NCBI RefSeq assembly: GCF_022811925.1
Contig: NZ_CP065511.1
Location: 3,465,501-3,529,500, forward strand
Direction of reading: 5' to 3'
Length of the DNA: 64,000 bases
Source of the DNA: Cytobacillus oceanisediminis
GTDB lineage: Bacteria > Bacillota > Bacilli > Bacillales > Cytobacillaceae
The notes below the pieces were generated by a model, which worked only from the letters and a program-made list of their open reading frames with translations, ran no database searches and had not been told where the DNA came from. The translations under genes were made by a program, and so were the position numbers. The first letter of the stretch is position 1; the number at the start of each line of letters is the position of its first letter. This document shows, in pieces, positions 1 to 8,553 of the stretch.

Positions 1-935
1 TCCATGCCATTCCCGATCTGCAGACGATTTACCTTTTCTGCAAACAAGCGGGTAAATTCATCTGCGGCCTTTTGCTGAACATAAATCCGGTTTGTGCATA
101 CACACGTTTGTCCAGCATTCCTGAACTTGCTTGCAACCGCTGCTTCTGCGGCTTTCTCTAAATCAGCATCCTCAAATACGATAAAAGGGGCATGACCGCC
201 TAATTCCATTGAAACTTTTTTGACGGTATTTGACGCGTCCCTCATCAGTTTTTTCCCAACCGCCGTTGAACCTGTGAATGTCAGTTTCCGCACCTGCTTG
301 CTGTCTAATAAAGTTTGGGCAATCTCATTAGAAGGTCCAATAATCAAATTGGCTACTCCTTTTGGTAAACCAGCCTGATGAATGGCTTCAAAAATTTTCA
401 CGGCCGTTAAGGGAGTAGCTGAAGCTGGTTTTAGGATGACAGGACATCCGGCAGCTAACGCTGGTGCAATTTTGCGGGTAACCATGGCGGCTGGAAAGTT
501 CCAGGGTGTAATTGCGCCCGTCACTCCAACCGGCTCCTGCAGTACGAGTATGCGCTTATCTCGGCTGGAAGCTGGAATCGTCTCTCCATAAATACGCTTG
601 GCTTCCTCTGCATACCAATCCATATAGGAAATCGCCAGTTTTACTTCACCAATGGATTCTTTCAGGGGTTTGCCCATCTCTTTCGTAATGGTTACTGCCA
701 GATCTTCTTCTCTGTCTCTTAGACAATCTGCAATTTTTCTAAGATATTGCGATTTCTCAACTGCGCTTGTTTTCTTCCAGTCTTGAAAGGCAGCGGATGC
801 GGCCTGGATTGCTTCCTCGGCTTCTTCCTTTCCTCCATAAGCGACAGCACCGAATTTTTCTAAAGTAGCAGGATTATACACAGTAATCGATTCATTTTTA
901 TAGGAAGATTTCCATTCTCCATTAATATATAGCAT
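1..935 (-). CDS. gabD: NAD(P)-dependent aldehyde dehydrogenase, succinate-semialdehyde type (3' end off window)
   Basis: The N-terminal 311 residues of an aldehyde dehydrogenase are present; the C-terminus lies beyond the left edge. The general-base Glu (about E245, in ELGGH) and the catalytic Cys (C278, in AGQTCVC) are visible, as is the TPWNFP motif near residue 144. The ATG at 935 follows AAAAGGAG and lies inside the end of the upstream aminotransferase gene (14-nt overlap), so the two are probably translationally coupled. Pairing with a class III aminotransferase suggests oxidation of succinate semialdehyde to succinate, as in GABA breakdown. That substrate is inferred from family and context; another semialdehyde is possible. 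Confidence 0.88.
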   Translation of the reverse strand, partial: MLYINGEWKSSYKNESITVYNPATLEKFGAVAYGGKEEAEEAIQAASAAFQDWKKTSAVEKSQYLRKIADCLRDREEDLAVTITKEMGKPLKESIGEVKLAISYMDWYAEEAKRIYGETIPASSRDKRILVLQEPVGVTGAITPWNFPAAMVTRKIAPALAAGCPVILKPASATPLTAVKIFEAIHQAGLPKGVANLIIGPSNEIAQTLLDSKQVRKLTFTGSTAVGKKLMRDASNTVKKVSMELGGHAPFIVFEDADLEKAAEAAVASKFRNAGQTCVCTNRIYVQQKAADEFTRLFAEKVNRLQIGNGM

Positions 936-2229
936 GACCGTTCTCCTTTTTAGCGAGTTGCTGCAATCCTTCTTTCAGTACAGAAACTGCTTGATCAAGT
1001 TCCTCTTTTAATACCGTTACAGACGGGATAAACCGCAAAACATTCTTCTCAGTGCCGCAGGTTAAAAGAATGACTCCATGTTCTAAAGCAAAATTCTTCA
1101 GCCAATTTACAGTAGTGGCATCCGGGCGGCCTTTTTCATCCGTGAACTCTATGCCAATCATCAAGCCCAGACCTCTAACATCGCCAATTCCGGCAAACTC
1201 TGACTGTAAATCATATAATTGCTGTTTTAGATATCCCCCTAAAGTTTGGGCGTTATCTATTCCTTCCCGTTTTAAAATTTCTATGGAAGCCAAGGCTGCC
1301 GCACACGAAACAGGGTTTCCGCCGTAAGTGCCTCCATGTGTTCCCGGTTCCCATTTTTCCATAATTTCTTTCTTAGCAATGATGGCACTTAAAGGGAAGC
1401 CTGAAGCAATTCCCTTTCCTAAGGTAAGAATGTCCGGCTCTACTCCAAAGTGTTCATAGGCAAACATTTTCCCTGTTCTTCCGAATCCGGTCTGAACTTC
1501 ATCAAAAATAAGCAATATCCCATGCTGATCACAGATTTCTCTTATTTGTTTCAAAAATTCTTTCGGGGGTACAATATACCCTCCCTCTCCCTGTACAGGT
1601 TCAAGGATTATGGCAGCCACCTGGGATGGAGCAACTTGATACTGAAATACTTCATTGATACTTTGAATACACCTTTTCGTCTCTTCTTCATAACTTAGCC
1701 CGGTTCTAAAAGAATATGGATATTCACAAGCATATACGCTTGGAAGAAGTCCTTCATAATCCTGACGATAAGCTGAGCTTGAGAAAGTAATCGATGTCGC
1801 TGCGAGTGTGCGTCCATGGAATCCCCGTTTGAATGATAGGATGGCTGGACGCTTTGTCGCTTTTTTCGCTAATTTGATTGCTCCCTCATTCGCTTCTGCT
1901 CCGCTATTTGAAAAGTACACCATTTTCTGTGTTCCGGTTAATTCGTTCAGTTCCTCCGCTAATTGAATATAGGATGGATAGTAGGCCACATTATGGCCAA
2001 CATGAATCATCGCATCCAGCTGCTGCTTCACTGCTTCAATTACCTCGGGATGACAGTGTCCAACATTATTTACTCCTACACCACTGGCAAAATCGAGATA
2101 TTTCTTCCCGTTCTCGTCCTCTAGGGTTGAGCCATATGCTTTCGTTACACCTATCTTCGTTGCTCTGTTGGCAGCAGGGGGCAGAACAAGGTCGCCTCTT
2201 TCTGCTAGACTTTTATTCTTTTCAATCAT
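922..2229 (-). CDS. gabT: Class III PLP-dependent aminotransferase (4-aminobutyrate transaminase-like)
   Basis: 435 aa, full length for the ornithine/GABA aminotransferase family. The cofactor lysine is K272 in LTLGKGIASG, the pyridine-N-binding Asp is D243 in IFDEVQTGFGRTG, and the phosphate-binding SNSGAEANE lies at 107-115. It would transfer an omega-amino group from GABA or a similar amino acid to 2-oxoglutarate, giving a semialdehyde for the next gene. Its start overlaps the gamma-carbonic-anhydrase stop by 4 nt (ATGA), and its own end overlaps gabD. Sequence alone does not separate GABA from other omega-amino acids. Confidence 0.85.
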   Translation of the reverse strand: MIEKNKSLAERGDLVLPPAANRATKIGVTKAYGSTLEDENGKKYLDFASGVGVNNVGHCHPEVIEAVKQQLDAMIHVGHNVAYYPSYIQLAEELNELTGTQKMVYFSNSGAEANEGAIKLAKKATKRPAILSFKRGFHGRTLAATSITFSSSAYRQDYEGLLPSVYACEYPYSFRTGLSYEEETKRCIQSINEVFQYQVAPSQVAAIILEPVQGEGGYIVPPKEFLKQIREICDQHGILLIFDEVQTGFGRTGKMFAYEHFGVEPDILTLGKGIASGFPLSAIIAKKEIMEKWEPGTHGGTYGGNPVSCAAALASIEILKREGIDNAQTLGGYLKQQLYDLQSEFAGIGDVRGLGLMIGIEFTDEKGRPDATTVNWLKNFALEHGVILLTCGTEKNVLRFIPSVTVLKEELDQAVSVLKEGLQQLAKKENGHAIY

Positions 2230-2753
2230 AATGACTCCTCACTCTCTTCACGATAATCGCGTTTCCATAGCTCGATGTATTCTTCTGCATTTTTTTCCAG
2301 GTCATGTATTTCATTTTCTGTTAATTCACGCACGATTTTGGCAGGAACTCCAACAGCTAAGCTGCCTATAGGAATTACTTTCCCTGGAGGAACTAACGCA
2401 CCCGCTCCAACTTGTGCTCCCTTTTCAATGACAGCACCATCTAAAATAATAGAACCAATGCCAATCAAAGCTCCATCTTCAATAGTACAGGCATGTAGAA
2501 TGGCACCATGACCTACTGTAACCATTTTCCCTATCCTTAAAGGAGCATCAGGTGTCACATGGCAGATGCAGCCGTCCTGGATATTGCTTCCTTCACCTAT
2601 TTCGATAAAATTATCATCGTCTGCTCTTAAGACTGATTGAGGCCAGACACTGACATTTTTGGCTATTCTGACGTCGCCAATCACTTGTGCCGAGCCATGA
2701 ATCATGGTTTCGGCATGAATGGATGGAACCCGCCCTTTTAATTGTTCTATCAT
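2226..2753 (-). CDS. Gamma-carbonic anhydrase-like left-handed beta-helix protein
   Basis: 175 aa of hexapeptide repeats typical of the YrdA/PaaY/CaiE family. The three metal-ligand histidines of gamma-class carbonic anhydrases are visible (H65, H82, H87), with R43/D45 and Q59 at the expected active-site positions. The family members PaaY and CaiE occur in CoA-ester catabolic operons, where thioesterase or accessory roles have been proposed, and this gene lies between a CoA transferase and an aminotransferase. It starts after a good AAGGAGAAGG site. The true activity (CO2 hydration or CoA-thioester related) cannot be told from sequence. Confidence 0.85.
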   Translation of the reverse strand: MIEQLKGRVPSIHAETMIHGSAQVIGDVRIAKNVSVWPQSVLRADDDNFIEIGEGSNIQDGCICHVTPDAPLRIGKMVTVGHGAILHACTIEDGALIGIGSIILDGAVIEKGAQVGAGALVPPGKVIPIGSLAVGVPAKIVRELTENEIHDLEKNAEEYIELWKRDYREESEESL

Positions 2754-2800
2754 GAATATCCTTCTCCTTAATGAAAATCAGGATTTATTTATTTCACACA

Positions 2801-3946
2801 TTATTGAGCTGCGAGTCCTAATTCTTTTAAGATCTCTTCCTTATGCTCTCCCAGCACAGGAGCAGCTTTCGCAATCTTTCCAGGTGTCTTTGATAGTTTT
2901 ACAGGAATGCCTAATGCTTTTATTTTCCCGGCAACAGGGTGCACAACCTCTTCTATCATTCTTCTGGATAGTGTGTGCTGGTCAGTTAAAGATTCGGGAT
3001 AGGTATTTATTGGGCCAGCAGGAATTCCCGCTTTCTCAAATTTTTCCAGCCAGTAATGTCTCGGATTCAGACTCGTCTTCTCTTCAATTAATCGGACAAA
3101 TTCATTTAAGTGCTGAATTCGAGAGGCATCATCAACAAATCGGTCATCAGATAAGAATTCAGGTCTGCCGATGATCTGGCAAAATACTGGCCAATGATGT
3201 GGTGTATCTGCACCAACAGTAAAATAACCATCACTGGCACGAAATGCCTGATATGGAGCAGACAAGCGGTGTCCGCTTCCGGTAGGTGCAGGTGTTTCTC
3301 CCGTAAACCAATATTGGGTGCTTTCCCAAACCGATAATGCGAGTCCCGTATCATATAAAGAAGCGTCAATATACTGCCCCTCATTGGAATGAACCCTGGA
3401 ATACAATGCGGATAAGATACCATAGACAGAAAACAGGCCAGAACCCAGATCGATAATCGGAAGGCCGCATTTAACAGGGTTGCCATTCCTTTCACCTGTC
3501 ACACTCATAATACCGGTCATTCCCTGTGCGATTAAGTCATAACCGCCACGGGAAGAATAAGGGCCATACTGGCCAAACCCAGAAATAGAGCAGTAGATCA
3601 GTTTTGGGTTAATCTGATTAAGTGTTTCATAGTCTACGCCTAGACGCTTAACTACCCCAGGGCGGAAATTTTCTATCAAAATATCCGCGGTTTCAATTAA
3701 CTTATAAAACACTTTCTGATCTTCGCCATCTTTTAAATCAAGCGTTATGCTGCGCTTGTTCCGATTGATCGCCATAAACGCACCGCTTTCCCCTTCCTTA
3801 TAAGGGGACCATCTTCTGGTGCTTTCACCTTTTGGCGGTTCAACCTTTATGACATCAGCTCCCATATCGGCCAGCAGCATTCCGCAATAAGGCCCTGCCA
3901 TGACCTGGCTTAAGTCAATTACTCTAATGCCTTCCAATGCACTCAT
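2801..3946 (-). CDS. CaiB/BaiF (class III) CoA transferase
   Basis: 381 aa, normal length for family III CoA transferases. It starts with the typical LEGIRVIDLSQVMAGPYC segment and carries ENFRPG at 92-97. The expected catalytic Asp is D166 in IIDLGSG, which forms the acyl-anhydride intermediate. It would move CoA between an acyl-CoA donor and a carboxylic acid. ATG follows AGAAGGAGATGG. Together with the crotonase downstream it implies that the imported acid is processed as its CoA ester. The substrate is unknown. Confidence 0.9.
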   Translation of the reverse strand: MSALEGIRVIDLSQVMAGPYCGMLLADMGADVIKVEPPKGESTRRWSPYKEGESGAFMAINRNKRSITLDLKDGEDQKVFYKLIETADILIENFRPGVVKRLGVDYETLNQINPKLIYCSISGFGQYGPYSSRGGYDLIAQGMTGIMSVTGERNGNPVKCGLPIIDLGSGLFSVYGILSALYSRVHSNEGQYIDASLYDTGLALSVWESTQYWFTGETPAPTGSGHRLSAPYQAFRASDGYFTVGADTPHHWPVFCQIIGRPEFLSDDRFVDDASRIQHLNEFVRLIEEKTSLNPRHYWLEKFEKAGIPAGPINTYPESLTDQHTLSRRMIEEVVHPVAGKIKALGIPVKLSKTPGKIAKAAPVLGEHKEEILKELGLAAQ

Positions 3947-3983
3947 TCAAACCATCTCCTTCTTTAAAATGGATTCCACTCTC

Positions 3984-4979
3984 TCAAAGTCTATTTAAGG
4001 CTTTATCTTCAAATAAATAGAGTTCCTGATTATCCAGAATGAGTTTGCCGTCGATTTCGACCCGCGGATCCTTTACGACCATATCGTAATGCCCTTTGGC
4101 CTTCACAGTTCCCCCGATATATGCATTCGTACCTAAAGCAATGTGGATCGTTCCATAAACCCCTTCATCACTTAGCATGCTGTTTTCCAATTCACATTCT
4201 GGATTCATGCCAATGCCAAACTCACCGGCAAAATAGATATTCCCTTCGTCATCATTCTTTTCCATTAGTATTTTCCTGAATTGCTCCGCTTCTCTGCCTC
4301 CTGTAATCGAAACCGCCTTTCCTTCCTTAAATACCACTTCAACTGGAGTCTCCATTAGACCCACCCCTGGAATACTCCCATCTACCACTAAAATTCCTTC
4401 AGCGGTTCCTTCAACCGGAGCAATGCTGGATTCGATGCAGTGAGCTGCCGAAACATCCGTACTGTTTGCAAACCCTGTTAGGGCTCTGCCTGGCCTGCCT
4501 TTGATGGAAAATCTTAAATCTGTGCCAAGGGCTGTCGTGATATGGACAAATTCACCAGCTGTCAATATGTCTGCCAGTTTCTCAACTTGAGGTCTTAGTG
4601 CAGCAAAGTCAGCACGCAGCACCTTGCTTAATAAAATGTCTTCATGTGCTTCAGGCAAGATTAATACTCGGGCTCCTGCCTTTTGTGCATCATGGCGGGC
4701 TTTTGTATGGGCAATGTTATAGGTTGTCGGTGCGATGATCACATCGGCTTCCTTCATAGCCGCTGCGACTGCATCCGGCAATGCATCTCCATGCCCTGTC
4801 CTCGGCGGCATTGAGATCGTGATGGGTTCAGCGTCGAGTGAACAGACCACAGATGCCAGAACTTTTGTGATTCCATCCGTTAAAAAATCTGTCAGGATGA
4901 CAACTTTTTCTCCGCTCTTAACACCTGCCAGAACTTTTACGAGTGCTGTAGCGGCCGGGTACATTAGTGCTTCTTTCAT
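3984..4979 (-). CDS. M29 aminopeptidase-T / NicX-superfamily metalloenzyme, paralog 1
   Basis: 331 aa, shorter than M29 aminopeptidases (about 400) and near the length of NicX, the 2,5-dihydroxypyridine dioxygenase of the same superfamily. Candidate metal ligands of the fold are retained: E253 (GEFGIGMNP), H279 (GTIHI), H297 and D299 (GHYD). A very similar paralog opens the operon at 10.1-11.1 kb. Database pipelines usually call such proteins 'aminopeptidase', but two copies in a small-acid catabolic operon with a carboxylate importer fit ring opening or amide cleavage of a small molecule better. The reaction is not determined. ATG follows AGGGAG. Confidence 0.7.
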   Translation of the reverse strand: MKEALMYPAATALVKVLAGVKSGEKVVILTDFLTDGITKVLASVVCSLDAEPITISMPPRTGHGDALPDAVAAAMKEADVIIAPTTYNIAHTKARHDAQKAGARVLILPEAHEDILLSKVLRADFAALRPQVEKLADILTAGEFVHITTALGTDLRFSIKGRPGRALTGFANSTDVSAAHCIESSIAPVEGTAEGILVVDGSIPGVGLMETPVEVVFKEGKAVSITGGREAEQFRKILMEKNDDEGNIYFAGEFGIGMNPECELENSMLSDEGVYGTIHIALGTNAYIGGTVKAKGHYDMVVKDPRVEIDGKLILDNQELYLFEDKALNRL

Positions 4980-5025
4980 TTTTTAAAACAACTCCCTGAT
5001 TCATCAATTTTTATAAAGTTTAAAC

Positions 5026-5799
5026 CTATATCCCTTTAAATACTGGCGGCTTTTTGTTAAAGAACGATTCAATCGCATGCTTGTGATCCCATGTATCCTG
5101 GCATTCAATAAACGCATCCAGTTCCTGTTCCATTGCTTCCTGCCACTCAAAATCCATGGTTTTCTGAATCGTGTTCTTCGCATGTCTTACTGCGATTGGA
5201 GCACGGGAAGCAATCAGCTGTGCCCATTCATGCGCTTCTGTTAATAAATTGTCAGGGGATACAACCCTGCTCGCTAACCCTCTTTGCAATGCTTCTTCAG
5301 CTGTTATCGTTCTGCCTGTCAATATCACTTCCTTGGCATATGCTTCACCCAATAGCCTGACTAACCGGGTTGGTCCGACAACCAGTCCAACCTTTACCCC
5401 TGCCGCACAAAGCTTTGCACGTTCCGACATGATGCGAATATCACAGGCTAAGGCAAGCTCGAACCCTCCGCCAAATGCATAGCCATTAACTGCAGCAATC
5501 ACAGGCTGGGGCATTTCGTTGACAATATCGTATATTCTGCAATCTTCCTCTAAGAAATGCCGGACAGATTCAGGAGTCAGCTCACCTTCCTCGTTTAAAT
5601 CGGCTCCTGCACAAAATGCCCGATCCCCTTCTCCAGTAAGGACAATAACCCGGACATCCGAGGAGGTTTTAAGCTCCTCCATATAGGGAACAAACTCTTG
5701 CCGAAACTCTTTCGTCAAAATATTCATTGGCGGGTTTTTAATGGTAATGGTGCAAATAAAATCGGATATTTCAGCATGAATTTTTTCCAACCTTTTCAT
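5026..5799 (-). CDS. Enoyl-CoA hydratase/isomerase (crotonase) family protein
   Basis: 257 aa crotonase fold with the oxyanion-hole FCAGADL (about 63-69) and GGGFELALACD (111-121). The first catalytic Glu of enoyl-CoA hydratases is present (E115 counting from the upstream GTG). The second, normally in a PEI-type motif about 20 residues later, is replaced: the segment reads AAGVKVGL. The enzyme may therefore be an isomerase, hydrolase or lyase rather than a plain hydratase. The ATG at 5799 is preferred over the GTG at 5802, which lies in the ribosome site AAGGGTG. The permease gene ends 8 nt upstream. Confidence 0.85.
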   Translation of the reverse strand: MKRLEKIHAEISDFICTITIKNPPMNILTKEFRQEFVPYMEELKTSSDVRVIVLTGEGDRAFCAGADLNEEGELTPESVRHFLEEDCRIYDIVNEMPQPVIAAVNGYAFGGGFELALACDIRIMSERAKLCAAGVKVGLVVGPTRLVRLLGEAYAKEVILTGRTITAEEALQRGLASRVVSPDNLLTEAHEWAQLIASRAPIAVRHAKNTIQKTMDFEWQEAMEQELDAFIECQDTWDHKHAIESFFNKKPPVFKGI

Positions 5800-5806
5800 C
5801 ACCCTT

Positions 5807-6931
5807 CTAAGATTCCTGTTCGAGCTCAGCAGAGATTTTTATTTTTTTCCTGGGTATATCCTCCAGACGTCCATCTATGCCTTTGCTTCTTTGATACTTA
5901 TCCCATAAAATAACGGCTATTGGGCATAATATCGAGGTAGTAATAGTAGAAATGGAAATTTGTATTGTGGCTAAATTGGCAATTTCCTGAAAACTTTGAG
6001 CCTTTTCCACCGTCATCAGACCTGCACCCGCTGCCACTGATGCTGCCGCTGCGATTGCAGCAGGTGTTCCCACTGCGTTCCCTGCCGTTGATGCTTCTGC
6101 AACAGGGCCAATCGTACTTTTTTCTCCAAATAACCTATAGACCAGGATTCCGGTTAATGCGGTAAAAATGACTGTGGCAAACCCGAGAGCCAAACCTCCC
6201 CAAACAGCTTCAGGATTAAAGAAACTCATGAAATTCATTCCTGCTCCAAGACAGAAAGCAAAGAATGGTACAAGCAGCGTTTCACCAGGCTTTAAAAACT
6301 CCCGAATGTCTTCATCCAGATTTCCCAACAGCATTCCTAAAGCAATTGGAAGCAGGACAGCTATGAATGCGATTAAAGGAAAATTAACGCCAACCATCCC
6401 CAAAGCCAGCATGGTGAAAAAAGGACCGTCATTCAGAGTTAATACGGAAATGGCTCCAACATCTGACCGATTCCCGTATTGCCCTGTCAAAACGGCATAC
6501 ATTCCTTCATTTCCATTGGTCATGGCAGCAATAATAGCCAGGGTAGATAATCCAAGCAGACCGTTCATTGGGTCAAAAAATACCCCAAATAAAATACCGA
6601 TCGCAATCCCGGTTAAACACTTGCTTCCTGTTAATAGAATTCCTTTCTTTAAGGCCTTTCCGCCTACTCGCAAATTCATCTGGCTGCCTGCACAAAATAA
6701 GAACAAGCCAATGAGTGTTAACGTTCCTGTTTTAAAGAGTGCTTCCGAGAATCCTCCGATTTTCATAAACTCATAAATTCCTTCTTCAACCGGCGATACC
6801 CCTATGCTTTTAAGGAAATTCATTATAAATGGAATGTGAAGCTGATCAATCGTATTAAATAAAGCGCCAAGCATCAGCGGAATGACCATCAGACCTCCGG
6901 GCACTTTTTCAATTGTTTGCTTTATCCTCAT
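5807..6931 (-). CDS. 2-keto-3-deoxygluconate permease (KdgT)-family transporter
   Basis: 374 aa with about ten hydrophobic segments. The N-terminus (KQTIEKVPGGLMVIPLMLGA) is diagnostic of the KdgT family, proton symporters for 2-keto-3-deoxygluconate and related acids. The conserved NGNEGMY and STAGNAVGTPAA segments are present. It sits between TctB and the crotonase, so the operon encodes two independent uptake systems. No sugar-acid catabolic genes are nearby, so the substrate is probably a different small carboxylate; this is inference from context. Confidence 0.85.
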   Translation of the reverse strand: MRIKQTIEKVPGGLMVIPLMLGALFNTIDQLHIPFIMNFLKSIGVSPVEEGIYEFMKIGGFSEALFKTGTLTLIGLFLFCAGSQMNLRVGGKALKKGILLTGSKCLTGIAIGILFGVFFDPMNGLLGLSTLAIIAAMTNGNEGMYAVLTGQYGNRSDVGAISVLTLNDGPFFTMLALGMVGVNFPLIAFIAVLLPIALGMLLGNLDEDIREFLKPGETLLVPFFAFCLGAGMNFMSFFNPEAVWGGLALGFATVIFTALTGILVYRLFGEKSTIGPVAEASTAGNAVGTPAAIAAAASVAAGAGLMTVEKAQSFQEIANLATIQISISTITTSILCPIAVILWDKYQRSKGIDGRLEDIPRKKIKISAELEQES

Positions 6932-7050
6932 TTAAATCACCGCCATATCTATTATTTGATTTCCTTTTAAATCAAACTCTTTATATCCTATCTCTTCATC
7001 TTTCATTGAATCATTGGATCATTTAGGAGTGTAAATAATAATTACGTTTT

Positions 7051-7497
7051 TCAAGGTAATCGAATATACATAAGTTTTTCAAACACCACATAAATGAATC
7101 CAATCATCCCTATAGATACTAATGTGGCCGTATACCAGCGAACTTCCTTATAATACAGCATGCCGATGAGTAAAAAGATTAAAGTAGAATACAGAAAACC
7201 TATAAAAGGTATTAACAGAAAGACATAAACAACTGTCAATAGCAGATATAGTATCCCTCTTTTAACTTCCTGAATAGAGGCAGAACCTGTTTCCTCTTCC
7301 TCCTCTTTTTTCTTTCTGACCGCTTGGACAAACTGCCAGATTGATAGACCTATCAAACTATAGCCGAGCAGCATGGGAAATGAACGAGATGAATTTAAAA
7401 AATGTTCTCCTGGCGGGAATTTATAGCTGCCTATTACAAAAAAGAGGCCAATCGCGAAAACAATGCCCGCCAAAAGATAATCTTTATTTATCCGCAT
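7051..7497 (-). CDS. tctB: Tripartite tricarboxylate transporter small membrane subunit TctB
   Basis: 148 aa with four predicted membrane helices and a charged loop (RKKKEEEEE) in the middle, typical of TctB. TctB pairs with the large TctA channel and the periplasmic/lipid-anchored TctC to import carboxylates with Na+ or H+. Gene order here is tctA-tctC-tctB, with the binding protein gene 15 nt upstream. TctB is usually poorly conserved, so the call rests on size, topology and neighbours. Confidence 0.85.
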   Translation of the reverse strand: MRINKDYLLAGIVFAIGLFFVIGSYKFPPGEHFLNSSRSFPMLLGYSLIGLSIWQFVQAVRKKKEEEEETGSASIQEVKRGILYLLLTVVYVFLLIPFIGFLYSTLIFLLIGMLYYKEVRWYTATLVSIGMIGFIYVVFEKLMYIRLP

Positions 7498-7512
7498 CTT
7501 TTCTCCTTTCCA

Positions 7513-8553
7513 TCACTCTTTTGGCCGGCTAATTCCTACTTCTTCCGGTGACCGTTTTCCCACACCAATATCCCAAAGCAGCCAGCTTGTTTTTTCCGTG
7601 ATTTCTTTTGTATATTCCTGACTATCATCAATATCTGTGAGGACAATTGCCCTTTTCTTTGCAAATTCCTTAAATTCATCACTGCTGATCGCCTTGTTAT
7701 ATGCCTCTCTAATTTTAGTAATGATTTCTTCAGGTGTTCCGCGCTTCACAGCTGGCCCCCACCAGGTTCCTTCCGGTACATATTTTTGCAAATCAGAGAC
7801 AAAATCAGTGACGGGCGGGATTGATTCAAGGTCATCCACTTCAAACGGTTTATTATCCATAACAGCCAGTGAACGTAAATCCCCTGCCCGAAGCAGATCC
7901 ACTACCTCGTTAACCCCGCTGATTGAAAAATCCACCTCACCTTTCATGGCAGCCATGGCAGCATTTGAACCAGAATCATACGTAATAATTTCGGCATCTC
8001 CACCCACGACACTATTCACTATCTCCAGAGTGAGGTGCCAGGGGTCCCCAATCGCAGCTACACCAACCTTCGCATTTCCATCTTTTAATAGCTGAACCAC
8101 ATCATCAAAGGTTTTCAGGTCAGATTTGTCTTTAACTGTAAAATTAGCAATCCCCATTGCGCCAATTCCAATTTGCTCGAAATCCTTGTATGTTAAATCA
8201 GTCATGCCCATTGTTGGAAATACACGGACCAGATCTGTTTGAAATAGGATGGTGTGTCCGTCAGACTCTTGTTCGTTAACATATTCAAGGGCCAATGCAC
8301 TGGAGGCTCCAGGCATATTTCTCACCGCAATGGATTCCCCTAATTCCTCCTGAAGGATTGGCTGCAGGGTCCGGGCCATTGTGTCAGTCCCGCCTCCCTC
8401 ACCAAAACCAACAATGATTTCTATTGGCTCTGAAGGGTATGCACCTTCTGCTTCCTTGTTGCCAGAAGCCTTTTGATTTGATTGATTACCAGAACAGGCA
8501 CCTAATATCAGAACCCCTGAAAATAGAGTCAGAAACATCATTTTTAGTTTCAT
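7513..8553 (-). CDS. tctC: Tripartite tricarboxylate transporter substrate-binding lipoprotein TctC
   Basis: 346 aa. A lipoprotein signal ends in LILGAC with the lipid-modified Cys at about residue 20, followed by a low-complexity linker and the TctC/Bug fold (YPSEPIEIIVGFGEGGGTDTMAR onward). Bug proteins bind carboxylates such as citrate, nicotinate or aromatic acids; the ligand cannot be read here. The start overlaps the tctA stop by 4 nt (8550-8553), indicating coupled translation. Confidence 0.92.
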   Translation of the reverse strand: MKLKMMFLTLFSGVLILGACSGNQSNQKASGNKEAEGAYPSEPIEIIVGFGEGGGTDTMARTLQPILQEELGESIAVRNMPGASSALALEYVNEQESDGHTILFQTDLVRVFPTMGMTDLTYKDFEQIGIGAMGIANFTVKDKSDLKTFDDVVQLLKDGNAKVGVAAIGDPWHLTLEIVNSVVGGDAEIITYDSGSNAAMAAMKGEVDFSISGVNEVVDLLRAGDLRSLAVMDNKPFEVDDLESIPPVTDFVSDLQKYVPEGTWWGPAVKRGTPEEIITKIREAYNKAISSDEFKEFAKKRAIVLTDIDDSQEYTKEITEKTSWLLWDIGVGKRSPEEVGISRPKE

